Positions 1-11,219 of a stretch of 64,000 nucleotides of DNA are shown in pieces; position 1 is the stretch's first letter, and every line of letters starts with the position of its first letter. The notes beneath the pieces were generated by a model. That model ran no database searches. It saw only the letters and a program-made list of their open reading frames with translations, and was not told the origin of the DNA. Position numbers and translations under genes: made by a program. This stretch comes from Ditylenchus dipsaci (taxonomy: Eukaryota > Nematoda > Chromadorea > Rhabditida > Anguinidae). The stretch spans positions 1 to 64,000 of the forward strand of contig SADC01000504.1 of NCBI GenBank assembly GCA_004194705.1. The letters run 5' to 3'.

Positions 1-1840
1 TTAACTGATATACGGTTAACTAGTCTAAAGTTAATTAGTCTATAGTTAACTGATATACGGTTAACTAGTCTAAAGTTAATTAGTCTATAGTTAACTTATA
101 TACGGTTAACTAGTCTAAAGTTAATTAGTCTATAGTTAACTGATATACGGTTAACTAGTCTAAAGTTAATTAGTTTATAGTTAACTGATATACGGTTAAC
201 TAGTCTAAAGTTAATTAGTCTATAGTTAATGATATATACGGTTAACTAGTCTAAAGTTAATTAGTCTATAGTTAACTGATATGGTTAACTAGTCTAAAGT
301 TAATTAGTCTATAGTTAACTGATATACGGTTAACTAGTCTAAAGTTAATTAGTCTATAGTTAACTGATATACGGTTAACTAGTCTAAAGTTAATTAGTCT
401 ATAGTTAACTTATATACGGGTTAACTAGTCTAAAGTTAATTAGTCTATAGTTAACTGATATACGGTTAACATGTCAAGTTAATTTAGTCTATAGTTAACT
501 GATATCGGTTAACTAGTCTAAAGTTAATTAGTCTATAGTTAACTGATATACGGTTAATAGTCTAAAGTTAATTAGTCTATAGTTAACTGATATATGGTTA
601 ACTAGTCTAAAGTTAATTAGTCTATAGTTAACTGATATACGGTTAACTAGTCTAAAGTTAATTAGTCTATAGTAACTGATATACGGTTAACTAGTCTAAA
701 GTTAATTAGTCTATAGTTAACTTATATACGGTTAACTAGTCTAAGTTAATTAGTCTATAGTTAACTGATATACGGTTAACTAGTCTAAAGTTAATTAGTC
801 TATAGTTAACTTATATACGGTTAACTAGTCTAAAGTTAATTAGTCTATAGTTAACTTATATACGGTTAACTAGTCTAAAGTTAATTAGTCTATAGTTAAC
901 TGATATACGGTTAACTAGTCTAAGTTAATTAGTCTATAGTTAACTGATATACGGTTAACTAGTCTAAAGTTAATTAGTCTATAGTTAACTGATATACGGT
1001 TAACTAGTCTAAAGTTAATTAGTCTATAGTTAACTGATATATGGTTAACTAGTCTAAAGTTAATTAGTCTATAGTTAACTGATATACGTTAACTAGTCTA
1101 AAGTTAATAGTCTATAGTTAACTTATATACGGTTAACTAGTCTAAAGTTAATTAGTCTATAGTTAACTGATATACGGTTAACTAGTCTAAAGTTAATTAG
1201 TCTATAGTTAACTGATATATGGTTAACTAGTCTAAAGTTAATTAGTCTATAGTTAACTGATATACGGTTAACTAGTCTAAAGTTAATTAGTCTATAGTTA
1301 ACTTATATACGGTTAACTAGTCTAAAGTTAATTAGTCTATAGTTAACTGATTACGGTTAACTAGTCTAAAGTTAATTAGTCTATAGTTAACTGATATACG
1401 GTTAACTAGTCTAAAGTTAATTAGTCTATAGTTAACTATATACGGTTAACTAGTCTAAAGTTAATTAGTCTATAGTTAACTGATATACGGTTAACTAGTC
1501 TAAAGTTAATTAGTCTATAGTTAACTGATATACGGTTAACTAGTCTAAAGTTAATTAGTCTATAGTTAACTGATATACGGTTAAAGTCTAAAGTTAATTA
1601 GTCTATAGTTAACTGATATATGGTTAACTAGCTCAAAGTTAATTAGTCTATAGTTAACTGATATACGGTTAACTAGTCTAAAGTTAATTAGTCTATAGTT
1701 AACTGATATACGGTAACTAGTCTAAAGTTAATTAGTCTATAGTTAACTGATATACGGTTAACTAGTCTAAAGTTAATTAGTCTATAGTTAACTGATATAT
1801 GGTGAACTAGTCTAAAGTTAATTAGTATATAGTTAACTGA
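1..1840. repeat. 45-bp satellite made of three 15-bp subunits
   Basis: About 41 head-to-tail copies of a 45-bp unit fill this stretch, and the array runs off the left edge of the window. Each unit is three related 15-mers: TTAACTGATATACGG, TTAACTAGTCTAAAG and TTAATTAGTCTATAG, all opening with TTAAYT. Copies differ by single-base changes (GATATA/TTATATA, ACGG/ATGG) and occasional one-base losses. The array ends abruptly near 1840 in unrelated sequence. No coding capacity is seen. Confidence 0.97.
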
Positions 1841-2139
1841 TTGAGTCAGTACACAGTGAGAAACATCTTAGAAATTTCTTCAATGAGAAAATATATAAAG
1901 AACCACTGAAAAAAGATAGCTTGACTACACAATTTTTAATTTGTAGAGTAAATTTAAAAAATATTTAATTGAAGTGAAAAAAAGATCAGTTTATATCAGT
2001 TTATAAAATAAACGAGAAATGTTAGCAATGTTATATCATTTTTCTTTTACAGGGTGTGTATTTGTGTCTTGTAAGGACTAATTTAAATTTATTCAAATTT
2101 CTTCCAACTTTCAAAACAACAAAATATTTCATTTATGCT
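1841..2139. repeat. Left part of a dispersed repeat (copy 1)
   Basis: This AT-rich stretch aligns by eye to 3840-4100. Shared blocks include ACCACTGAAAAAA, a GTAGAGTAA block and TTGTAAGGACT followed by TTTAA. The repeat is interrupted at 2140 by a TACCGTA-ended insertion and resumes at 3075. No gene is recognised. Confidence 0.6.
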
Positions 2140-3074
2140 TACCGTATAGCTCTATCAAAGGCCCTGGGTTTGTATTTTCAAACCCTCCTCGGAGGGGACT
2201 TTATTAGAAAGGGGCTTTCATTAGAGATGAGGCCTTTATTTTTCAACTTAAATCGTGTTTGAATTTTTTCGCGCCCCGCAACGAAACAAAACAACTTTCC
2301 TTTTTTTAATTTTCAGACATTTCTTGTTGTGCCATTTTTTTGTTGCTCCGCTTTTTGTTGTTGGGCCCGCTTATTCTTTTTTTTTGCTTCTGCGATTTGA
2401 CGATTAAAATAATATTATTAGAGGGGCTTTTATATTTTTGGATGGCTTCTAATGAGGCTTATATAAGAGAAGGGTCTCATAGTAAAAGGGGGCTTTTATT
2501 AGAGGAAATACGGTATGAAATCAGCAGAACTGCGGTTGGTTCGTAGAAAAATGTTTGAATTAACAAATATACTTTTCAAGACAAAAATAAAGGATGCAAT
2601 GCTCATGCTTATTTCATTCAGCTAAACTCAAAATTGGATCTGAGGTGGATGCCTTTTAGGAAAGGTCCAATGTGGTTTTCCTAATCATTCTGAGGCCTAC
2701 CGGACCTTCAAAATATTCTAGTCAAAAAAATCCTATTTGCTACCACCGATACTCGGACCTGCGGAAATGGATTTTGATTGGGTTTTGAAGCTTTTCGATT
2801 ATATAGAATCAAATTAAGTGTTAAGAAATAGGATATTGGTGACTAAAGAAAAAAATTTGTAAAAAACACCAGGGGGAACAAAAAGACCAAGGTGATTATT
2901 AAATGAAATATTCGCTGAAATGTTTACGCAATTAATAGAAGACTAACCCTGAATTGTTAGTAAATTGAGTCATTATTATAGAACCTTTATCAGAGAGTTG
3001 GCTTTCATCAGAGAGAGGGTCTTTATCGGAGGATGCCTTTATTAGAGAGGGCCTTTAATAGAGAATATACGGTA
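2140..3074. mobile_element. Non-autonomous DNA transposon with TACCGTA ends
   Basis: The left end reads TACCGTATAGCTCTATCAAA and the right end AATAGAGAATATACGGTA, an inverted pair with subterminal GAGAGGGCCTTT-type motifs. Comparison with the uninterrupted copy at 4080-4130 shows the element sits cleanly inside a dispersed repeat. The inner 900 bp has no recognisable transposase. Short open frames at 2056-2262 and 2340-2546 have no coding character. Confidence 0.75.
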
Positions 3075-4238
3075 AATATTTTTAGTACAACGAACCACTA
3101 AGAGTGTTTTAAATGCCAACATTTGAACTTTAAGCAACAAAATTTGGCAGGCGATTAATTTAGGGGCGGTAAATTTAGGTGGCGGTCAAAATATGCCGGC
3201 GTCCAATATGCTGGCGGTCAAACGTCCTGTACCCAAATTTAATCAAAACTATTTCTATTCATCAGACGGTTTACCCAATTTCTTATCCTATTGCAACTGA
3301 CAATGGCGGCATCCTTTGATGGGTGAATATTGGCCCATGTACTACTTGTATCCACTTAAAGCCAGTTGCCTACATCTGTCCACTGAGCGTCTGATAGAGA
3401 GAAGACCTGTTCGATGAATAAATTATATGCCGGAACAGAGTGAATCGTGATGATTATTTAGAATAGACACGGCAAAGTATTGTTGTCGTTGAAGATTGAA
3501 ATGCTAAGTTAGTTGAACAGAAAGATAATTAAAGCAATCTTGAATATTTTCGTCGGTTCTATCTCGACTGAATTCAAGACAGAAACTTTTTCAGATACTT
3601 AGAGGTCATTAAAGCGCGACATCCTTTGAATTTTAAACATTTTTTTGTCATAAGTTCGATGTTTCCAGATTGAAATAGTTATTGAGCGAAAAAAATAGTT
3701 ACGAGAATTTAGCCCACCCTGTATAATAATAATAAATAATTTTGAAGTAACCGGAGCTCTATGAGTCACGAAAGCTTAAAAAGCTGGAAAGACTCAGTAC
3801 AAAAACAGTTTGAAAAAACAAATAAAAACAGATATTTCTAGATAAGATAACTGAAAAACCACTGAAAAAAAGCGCAGAGGCCCAACCACACAATTATCAG
3901 AATTTGGTAGAGTAAGTTTGAGAAAATTTCCAAATGATGTATCATCGATATAATTAAAAGGATATTGAAAGAAAAAACAAGAAAGCCATATTTATCATTT
4001 TTTCTGTTCAGTGTTGCATTGGTGTCTTTGTAAGGACTGATTTAACATTTTTAATCAAATTTCTTTCAACTTTTGAAACAACAAAGGTGGTTTCATTTAT
4101 ACTGAAATATTTGTAGTATAACTAACCACTAAGAGTGGTTTCAATGCCGAAATTTGAAAAACACAATGAGTCGATTTGTAATTTCAGTTTTCGAGGTTTT
4201 TTTAATTTTTAGTCAAAACTCCAAAAATTTATACTCAC
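3075..4238. repeat. Repeat continuation and copy 2; no gene seen
   Basis: 3075-3145 resumes the repeat broken at 2140 (TAGTACAACGAACCACTAAG). Copy 2 lies at about 3840-4180 and carries the same junction uninterrupted (TAGTATAACTAACCACTAAG). Between them, 3150-3840 is unique-looking AT-rich DNA in which I see no gene. Confidence 0.5.
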
Positions 4239-4549
4239 TTTTTCGTATTGTACTGTATGGTTACACACATGCCTTTGCAAATAGGATCGTCACGCACATA
4301 TCCTCCATCCGTCCGATTAGAGGGCACCCATTTACTATTTGGAAGGAATAGTTGTCCTGACGCACAGGCACTAAAGCCGTCTATAGTTGCATCATAATAT
4401 AGACCACAACCCCCATATCCTGTGCCTCCATAGAAAGTGAAGTTGCTGCCAGTCTGTGGCTTGTTCAGGACACTATCTAATGTTGATTCGTCATTGACTA
4501 TGCAACATATGTCAATAGCGAAAAGCGCTAATACTTTGAAAGTTTCCAT
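4239..4549 (-). CDS. Small secreted Cys/Gly-rich protein, first exon (partial)
   Basis: The minus-strand frame opens with METFKVLALFAIDICCIVN, a plausible signal peptide, and continues for about 100 residues with a Gly/Tyr/Cys-rich core (YGGTGYGGCGLYYD ... ACASGQLFLP ... DDPICKGMCVTIQYN). The Cys placement and the ACASGQLF stretch recall double-psi beta-barrel (RlpA/expansin/barwin-like) secreted proteins; that is a tentative family inference. The frame ends at a good donor (AAAAA^GTGAGT), so more exons are expected at lower coordinates. The only phase-compatible acceptor nearby (about 4104) leads into the dispersed repeat and gives an unconvincing C-terminus, so the gene may be truncated. 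ACTTACTAG sits 2 nt before the ATG and could be a splice or trans-splice acceptor. Confidence 0.5.
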
Positions 4550-7022
4550 GTCTAGTAAGTTGTGATTTGCTAAATCGGACAAAATAAAGAAACATTGTGT
4601 GATTAAAATTATTTAAAAAAGTCAGTTCTCAACTAAAACACTCTAATGATTGAAACTGTTTTCGCTGATGTCTTGGAAATGAAAATTTAAAAAGAGTCGG
4701 TTAAGCGCCCTCCCGAAAATAACCAATGAAAAAAGTTTGATAAGCTCGGTAGCTTCATGAGTGGAGCAGTGAAAGCCAACAAAAGTTGTCGTCATATTCG
4801 ATTTCTGCTTGAGGCACCCATTTTTATAGACGTTTACTAATACAAGGCGGCACATTCTTACACTCTCTTTCAGCTCATAATTTTCAATTTTTCTCACCAT
4901 TTTTGCTAATATTTATTTAAAAAGAACTCCGCTCGAGACAGTTAGTTGTGACAAAAAAAAGCGGTATTGAAAAAATGCAAAACATTACCACTTAAATAGT
5001 CAGATTTTAGTAGCCTTTTTCACTTTCGTAAGAATATTCAAGTTATCAAAATTTAAATATATTTAAGCTTTGGTTTTATTGGTCACATCAATCTTGGGAT
5101 ATAATTGTGCAGACAAATGCGTGTGATTTCACGTTTGTAATTCTATTCGAGGTTTGAGCATAAAAAAAATTTCGAAAGGCAGACAGACTTTTAAAAGATA
5201 AAAGATTGTCGTGCTTTCGCCCTATTTCATGTAAATCTTGAGCTTATCAATCAGTATATCAGAAAACCTCACCCTTTGAAAAATAATTTTTTTTTCAGAA
5301 TTTGTAGCCTGATGCTCTCTGGTTTAAGAGTTTTAATGAGGCCACGAATAACTTTAATAAAAGATGCACGGCCAAAAACTATACTATGGAAAATTTTGCT
5401 GTAATGGTTACTCGTCGACGTTTATTTTTTAGAAAGATTACTATTCATCTTTCTCGAAAATTCACCGTTTTTTCACTTTACTCCTAATGCAGTCCTGATC
5501 CCATCTGTATGTTCGAAAATCAAATTGTGAAAGTTTGACTAAAACTCCTGAAACCCCATGTGGTTTCTTAGTTTTTATGTGTGGTTTCTCCTCAGATTCA
5601 AAAACGGCCTGCTTCGTAATGTATTGGGATCAAAAACAAGATATGAGAGTTATCTCTTACATTTGAGCATGCTTCATAGAGGGAACACTATACTTCAACC
5701 AAATCTTGGACGGTTGCAGTCAGAATCAAGATTTTATCCTTGTAGTTTGGTGATAATTAGTGAAAGGTTCGGTTAAAAGGTTTCGGTACTCTTTTATTGG
5801 GTAAGGCACATTTAAATTGCCCTTTTTCCCCTAGTATTCAGGACAAACACACTTTCACTAACCCAAATCCCAAAATACATCTTTATATAAAACAAAAAAT
5901 AAGTAACGAGTAAATAAAATTTATTTGTTTTCAACAGAAAATTATGTTAGCTGACAGTATGCTCTAGCTTATATACACCGAAAATTTCAGCCTTATTGTT
6001 GTAACTATTTATTCAGTGGGCTAAAAAAAGCTTGGATTAGGTGCGCTTCTGGTATCTGAAAATAAATCGTTTTCTTTGAAAAGCTCAATTTTTTATAGGG
6101 TCGATCTTCACGCCGCAAAGCCTGGCCCAATCCACCTAGTTTAAATATTAGTTCAGCTTGACTAATATTTTTATATCAGAGAAGTCAAAGCAGAACACTA
6201 AAAGTGAGAAGTTTTTATTTTTTCAACGTTAAAAGTACATGTTTCATTTGGAGATTATAGGAGGATTTTGACACAGAAAAGCATGGACTGAATGATTGAG
6301 AAAAATCATTTATTGCATTTAATTTAATAATCGGCAACCTATTCCAGTCAATTTGATTCTAAAAAAATGTCCCGTGTTTTTGAGCTGGAGGCCACAAACA
6401 GGAGCACGTCGATTTTTAAAAAGTCATATTCCCCAAAATGTGCCCTAAAAAGGCACACTTTGCCGATCCGGGCAACGAAAAAGGAATATATTGGTACCTA
6501 GGCCTTTTCTGAGTTATTCGAAATGGCTTTCTGTATCTTTTGTGTTGCGATTCCATCCGTCACACTTTTTATGAATTTATGGTTTTATAACCAATTTTGG
6601 CCAGTTTTTGCAATTTTATATCCGATACCTTTCCGGAACCCTCAAGTACAACATCTTGGCTTCCTTTTAAGCACAATCACGTATGTTGGAAGTTGCTTCT
6701 AAAAAAATTTGAGAGGCTGTTAAGGTCTGCTTTTTGAGCCTTCAACAGCACAAATCCCTCAGAGGTACATGCTGATTTGTGCAAAGTCGCTCACAAACGG
6801 CAAAAACAGGGTCCTTTAAAAAGGCAGGAAATATCTCTCTAAAATTAGTGATATTTGCTGCGAAACCACGATAATTTGATTCAAAACTCCGTTAGATAAC
6901 TCCTTGGATCACTGAGAGATACATAAAACTTTCTTCTGTAGCTTTGGATCACACTTTGTTACCTCCTATTTCGATGGAATTTTTTTTCGCACCCATCTTA
7001 TAGAAGATATCGTTTAAAGGGC
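4550..7022. other. Intergenic AT-rich DNA, no gene recognised
   Basis: I read both strands here and found only short frames without coding composition: 85 codons on minus near 4643-4900 and 72 codons on plus near 5558-5776. No splice-bounded exon, RNA gene or clear transposon end was recognised. Confidence 0.4.
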
Positions 7023-7310
7023 CATGCTCGCCGCCGATGCGAATATTTTAAAAGGCGGGTACCAGGTCAATTCAAACGAGAATTATTTTTACGTAAATTT
7101 CATGAGTACACTGCGGGGAATAAGTAATAAAAAGTATTCATTCACTTGAAAGTATGGTGGTCTAGTGAGGACTGCAAAGGTTGGTCGTCAGTTTGAATCC
7201 CACTGAAGGTAGTATTTTTCCTGAACTTTTCCTAAATTGCGTCAAGTTAATTCTCGTTTGAATTGACCTGGTACCCGCCTTTCAAAATATTCCCATCGGC
7301 GGAGAGCATG
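7023..7310. mobile_element. Foldback MITE with tRNA-like inner motif (copy 1)
   Basis: Terminal arms of about 60 bp are inverted: CATGCTCGCCGCCGATG at the left, its complement near 7293-7310, and GGCGGGTACCAGGTCAATTC in both arms. Between the arms, TGGTCTAGTGAGG followed about 35 nt later by GTTTGAATCCC resembles Pol III A and B boxes. A diverged second copy lies at 38250-38495. Confidence 0.75.
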
Positions 7311-7587
7311 ATTCTTCAAGGTAGGTTAATTTGTGTTTGCTCTATTGAAATGCCTCCGCTGACGAAAAAGCCGTCAATTAAAAAAATGATGAAATTTGGA
7401 CTACCGTATTCTCTCTATCAGTTCCACATGTGGGATTATTTTTCAATCAACCTCAAGGGTGTGGGATTATTAGAGAGATGTGGGTTTATTAAAGAGTGTG
7501 GGATTAATTTCTGATCATCCTTTATTCTTAACATCATAAAACAAACAATTCAGACCAAAAGTTATTTATTCTTTCAAAAACAACCCA

Positions 7588-7971
7588 TTACGTCACAAAC
7601 AAATCCTCATTTTCAATAAATTCACCCTCCGCGCTCAGGTAGCCGTTTGCAAGGTCTTCTTCCCCATCCTCTTCTTCTGACATCTCTGCCACACTTTCTA
7701 TGGCTCGCTCTTTTTTCAGCATCTCCAAGCCTTCCGGGATAGCGCCGTGTGCCTTGAAGCAGTGGATAAAATCATCTTCGCTTCCATCGCTAGCATTAGT
7801 AAGACCGCGTACTGTGAAAATTATGAACTTGGATGTAAGGTCAACGAAGAATTCACCCTTGAACGAATTGATGATCAGATTGTTTGATAGAGCCTCCCAA
7901 GCGCGCACAATCAAGTCAAAATACACTTCCATAGAAGAAGCCCTCGGATTGCCGCCAGTTGTGAAGGTCAT
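7588..7971 (-). pseudogene. Transposase C-terminal fragment (Tigger/jerky type)
   Basis: The minus-strand frame contains WEALSNNLIINSFK and then GLTNASDGSEDDFIHCFK, the usual tail of Tigger/jerky transposases (W..I....I..SF...G....DGSEDD). The inserted residues between NSFK and GLTNAS are best explained as an unspliced intron of about 48 nt (GTGAATTC ... TTTTCACAG) that restores NSFKVRGLTNAS. An acidic tail (EEEDGEEDL) follows, with a stop at 7588. The frame is part of an internally deleted element and is not expected to make active protein. Confidence 0.75.
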
Positions 7972-8230
7972 TCGATCGCCGTTGCTGATCCAAGTCTCGT
8001 GGTAGTTTCTGATGTGGGCCTTGAATGGAGCATTCCAGCATTATTCCATAGAAGAAGCTGATCCAAGTCTCGTGGTAGTTTCTGATGTGGGCCTTGAATG
8101 GAGCATTCCAGCATTATTCCATAGAAGAAGCCATTGCCGCCAGTTGTGAAGGTCATTCGATCGCCGTTGCTGATCCAAGTCTCGTGGTAGTTTCTGATGT
8201 GGGCCTTGAATGGAGCATTCCAGCATTATT
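7968..8230. repeat. Imperfect tandem triplication inside the transposon
   Basis: The block GCTGATCCAAGTCTCGTGGT through GGAGCATTCCAGCATTATTC recurs three times (from about 7985, 8057 and 8169), with a TTGCCGCCAGTTGTGAAGG block repeated between copies. It occupies the position where the transposase catalytic domain should be. Confidence 0.9.
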
Positions 8231-8310
8231 CAATAGGCGGTTTCTGACAGACGGTGGTTCCTCGACGAGAAGCAAAGTTGTGCCTCTTCATAAATTTCTG
8301 TAGCCATCCT

Positions 8311-8697
8311 TCACTTCATAGCATTTTTATTTAACAAATAATGCTGCAATTTTACCTTGAACTCCTGGTCGGTATGCTCGAACTCCTTCTTCGCCTGGCG
8401 CTGGATCATTCTCAGAGAAACCTTTTTCTTGGCGCACTTATTTATCCGGACCCACTTTGCCAGCTCCTTGTCGAGATGCTCGTGCTTCACAGATCTTCCT
8501 CCACCTGATAGTCGCTTAGCATGCTTAGAACTTGACCTGAAATAATAAGAATAATGCGAATATGTGAGAGTTTCTAAAACCTCACACCTGCTTGCGTATC
8601 TCCTCTTCCTTCCCATGCAGTCGTAGACGAGCCTCCGATTAATTACGTAGTGCTTACTGGCGGAGTTTTTTGATCCTGCGAGAGCCGATTGGATCAC
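8311..8697 (-). pseudogene. Transposase N-terminal fragment with CENP-B-like HTH
   Basis: The frame contains RLSGGGRSVKHEHLDKELAK followed by WVRINKCAKKKVSLRMIQRQ, the layout of a Tc5/CENP-B-type DNA-binding domain in pogo-superfamily transposases (GGGR, then E/D..L..W, then R/K.VS...I). A 52-nt intron is visible (CAAGCAG^GTGTGAGG ... TTTCAG^GTCAAG) and is in phase, giving YASRSSSKHAKRLSG across the junction. The catalytic core that should follow is deleted. Confidence 0.75.
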
Positions 8698-9295
8698 ATT
8701 GAGCTTGAATTCCGCATTGTAGCTCTTGTGCTTCCGAGATGGACCGTCACTCCCTTCATCTGAACTTTATTCATGGGCGCTTGACATCATGTAGAGAGCT
8801 GAATCTTGTGAATAACAGTTTTTCACGTTATCACAAATAGCGCAGTCCGCCGAATTCGAACCCACACGAGCAGAGCCGTGTTAATTGACAGGACGACAAG
8901 AATTCAGATTTTTAACCCGATTTTAACACTATGGGTTTATTGGAGACCGTGGGTTTATTAGAGAGTGTGGGATTAATTTCCGATCATCCTCTAGGGTGTG
9001 GGATTATTAGAGAGGGTGGGTTTATCAGAGAGTATGGAACTAATAGAGAGAATACGGTAATTCTGTATTTTTGCTTGTGTAAGGACTCGCCTGAACGTTG
9101 AATACCAGCTTTCGTCCTAAACAGAATTAATGTTCATAGAGAACACAATATAGGGACAGTTTCCCTCTCTAGATTCACCAGTGTGTATTTGTTATTTGTA
9201 TTTGTGTGTATCGTACCTATTGTACTTTACTTGTGGACCCCATTTGGACCAATAAAGAGCTAATTGGAACCACCACCATCCTGCTTATTTATTAG

Positions 9296-10076
9296 TCAAA
9301 TCAGAGCCTGCAGTAGATTTTTCATGGCTTCTTTCAAATCCTTCAAATTGACCAGTATATCTTTGGTCAAATTATTAGTTGATGTGAAGCCAGAAAATTG
9401 ATTTTTCAGAAGTAGTTCATCAAACTGAGTGCCTGAAAATATTCTAAGCAAAAAAACGTAGTAATTGTTCTGCCGTATGAATTTATTTCGAACATATTCT
9501 TGACGATTGTTGACCAGAGTCACATGCATTCCAGCCTTAAATAGCTGTAAAGTGGTGTAGAGCCCACTAGGACCTCCGCCCACAATAACTGCTGTTTTTA
9601 AAGATGCAGCAGCTGTGGGTCGATTCGTTTTGTGCTCGTAGTAAATGATTCCTAGCATAGCCTTGTCGATTTCTGCATTCTCAATAAAAACAAGTCTTTT
9701 GATAGTTTTGAGCAAGCAATTTTCAGGCAGTGCGTCACCTTTTAAAAGTTAATTAAACAGTTTGGATAGTAATGTTTCCTCTGAAAAAATAGTGCTCAAA
9801 ATCTTTTTGCATCTTGTTATCAATATAATATTTTCTTCTTTTTGTAATTTTGTTTCTTTTTCGATCTGCTGAACGATAATTGGGTCACTGAGTTTTGGAT
9901 AGGCGTGTATTAGTTCATTAACTTTTTCTATTAGTATAGTTATCAATTGCCTGTGTTTATCTTCGAAATCTAAAAAATTGTGTCCAAGTATTTTTGTATA
10001 GTCAGCTTCTTCATTGCTCAACTTCTCTGTTATTTCATCACTAATTTTGGGCAAGCTAATAATTAATTTAAAACGT
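9296..10076 (-). pseudogene. FAD/NAD(P)-binding oxidoreductase-like fragment with an in-frame stop
   Basis: One minus-strand frame runs about 250 codons with no intron and is broken by a single TAA at 9749-9751. The downstream half has a dinucleotide-binding fold signature, AVIVGGGPSGLYTTLQLFKA, then GMHVTLVNNRQEYVRNKF and FSGTQFDELL. This is the beta-alpha-beta start of a flavoprotein of the FAD-dependent monooxygenase type. The upstream half (EKLSNEEADYTKILGHNFLD) is hydrophilic and helical. There is no ATG in frame at the 5' end, and the fold is cut off after about 140 residues. Lack of introns contrasts with every other gene here. A horizontally acquired bacterial gene now decayed is one explanation, but this is inference. 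A read error at 9749 would not restore a complete protein. Confidence 0.55.
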
Positions 10077-11219
10077 GACTTTCACGGCTAAAAAATATGG
10101 CATTCGGATGTAAGAAACGTTTTTTTAATTGACCTTCAAGAATAAAGTAAAAATCAAAAATCGGTCAGAATAAAATTTTGAATCTATATGTGAAAAAATA
10201 TATACCAATATATGCCTTGGTCCCCCCCTGTTGTTTTTTTCTACAAAAATTCAACCTTTGCCTTAGTCCAACAAGCTGACTTTTTCAAAAAAAAATTATG
10301 AAATGTCTCCAAAGTCGTTTGACTGAATTTTTTGTGTCAAGAATATACATTAACGAGACCACCTTAAGTTTGCATAGATACTTATCTCGTTCATCATTTG
10401 AACTCTGTGCTATCAGAAGCAGCACATTTTTCACTGCATGAAATTGGACTACAGTCGACGATCGATATAACTTTCCTAAAGGGACCAATCAAATTTGATT
10501 GCAATTCTCTTTTATCACTTGAAAGGTACATTCTTTTATAAGGTCTGGATAATGTCAGGGTAATATCATTCGGAGTATTGACTCGTCACAGAGATATGGC
10601 TTTTAAAATGCTTTTTAAGACCCGGGTGTTATATTAACCCTATTTATTGACAATCCTATTTTATACACTCGACGCTCGATAGGCCCCTTAAGGCCCCCTT
10701 AAGTACAGGGTTCTCATCACAAAATTTCGAAATGAAGTAGCCAATCCATTTTGCCAAATGAAGTGCAATTTGGTCATTTTCAGTCAAAAAAAGGTATTTT
10801 GAGATGAGCTTGTTGATATTTGAGCACCGGAAATGAAGATTTTGACGTGAAATCTCTAAAATTCTAAAAATATATGGTGCCAAATAAACCACAAATTTTT
10901 AATAAGTACAGATGAGAACATCGCTCAACCACCAATTAGTTTTAATGAAAATAAGCTGCGAAATTTGTTGTCTTCAAATTATCTAAAAAGATTTATTCTC
11001 AACAAAATTCATCACTTTTACTATTTTCCTATTTAAACCAGTCAAATAGAAAAGAAAAAAGAGAAAGTTCAGTAATAAAGTATCTCGCAATATGTGGGTC
11101 ATTTTCCATCAGTTAATTTTCTTTTCTGCAAAATCCATTGTTTCTATTATAAGTCTTAAAAACTGCTGAAATATCATTATTTCTTGTTACCTTAGATATT
11201 TGAAATATAATAATATCTG
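10077..11219. other. Intergenic, no gene recognised
   Basis: This is AT-rich sequence with short open frames of no coding character (67 and 78 codons on minus). It precedes the signal-peptide exon of the Warthog-type gene, so it may hold that gene's promoter, but I could not identify any specific element. Confidence 0.35.

Larger units (their letters stand above)
7402..9059 (-). mobile_element. Tigger/jerky-type (pogo superfamily) DNA transposon, internally deleted
   Basis: The element is bounded by TACCGTATTCTCTCTATCAG and its complement CTAATAGAGAGAATACGGTA, with repeated subterminal GTGGGATTATTAGAGAG motifs. Two transposase pieces lie on the minus strand at 8311-8697 and 7588-7971. The central catalytic domain is missing and is replaced by a triplicated segment (7968-8230). 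The element therefore ties TACCGTA ends to a pogo-superfamily transposase and provides the likely source of the smaller TACCGTA elements in this window. Confidence 0.85.

Noticed and set aside
1..1840. Possible CRISPR-like array
   Set aside because: Units are contiguous with no unique spacers, and the surroundings are eukaryotic with introns. It is a satellite.
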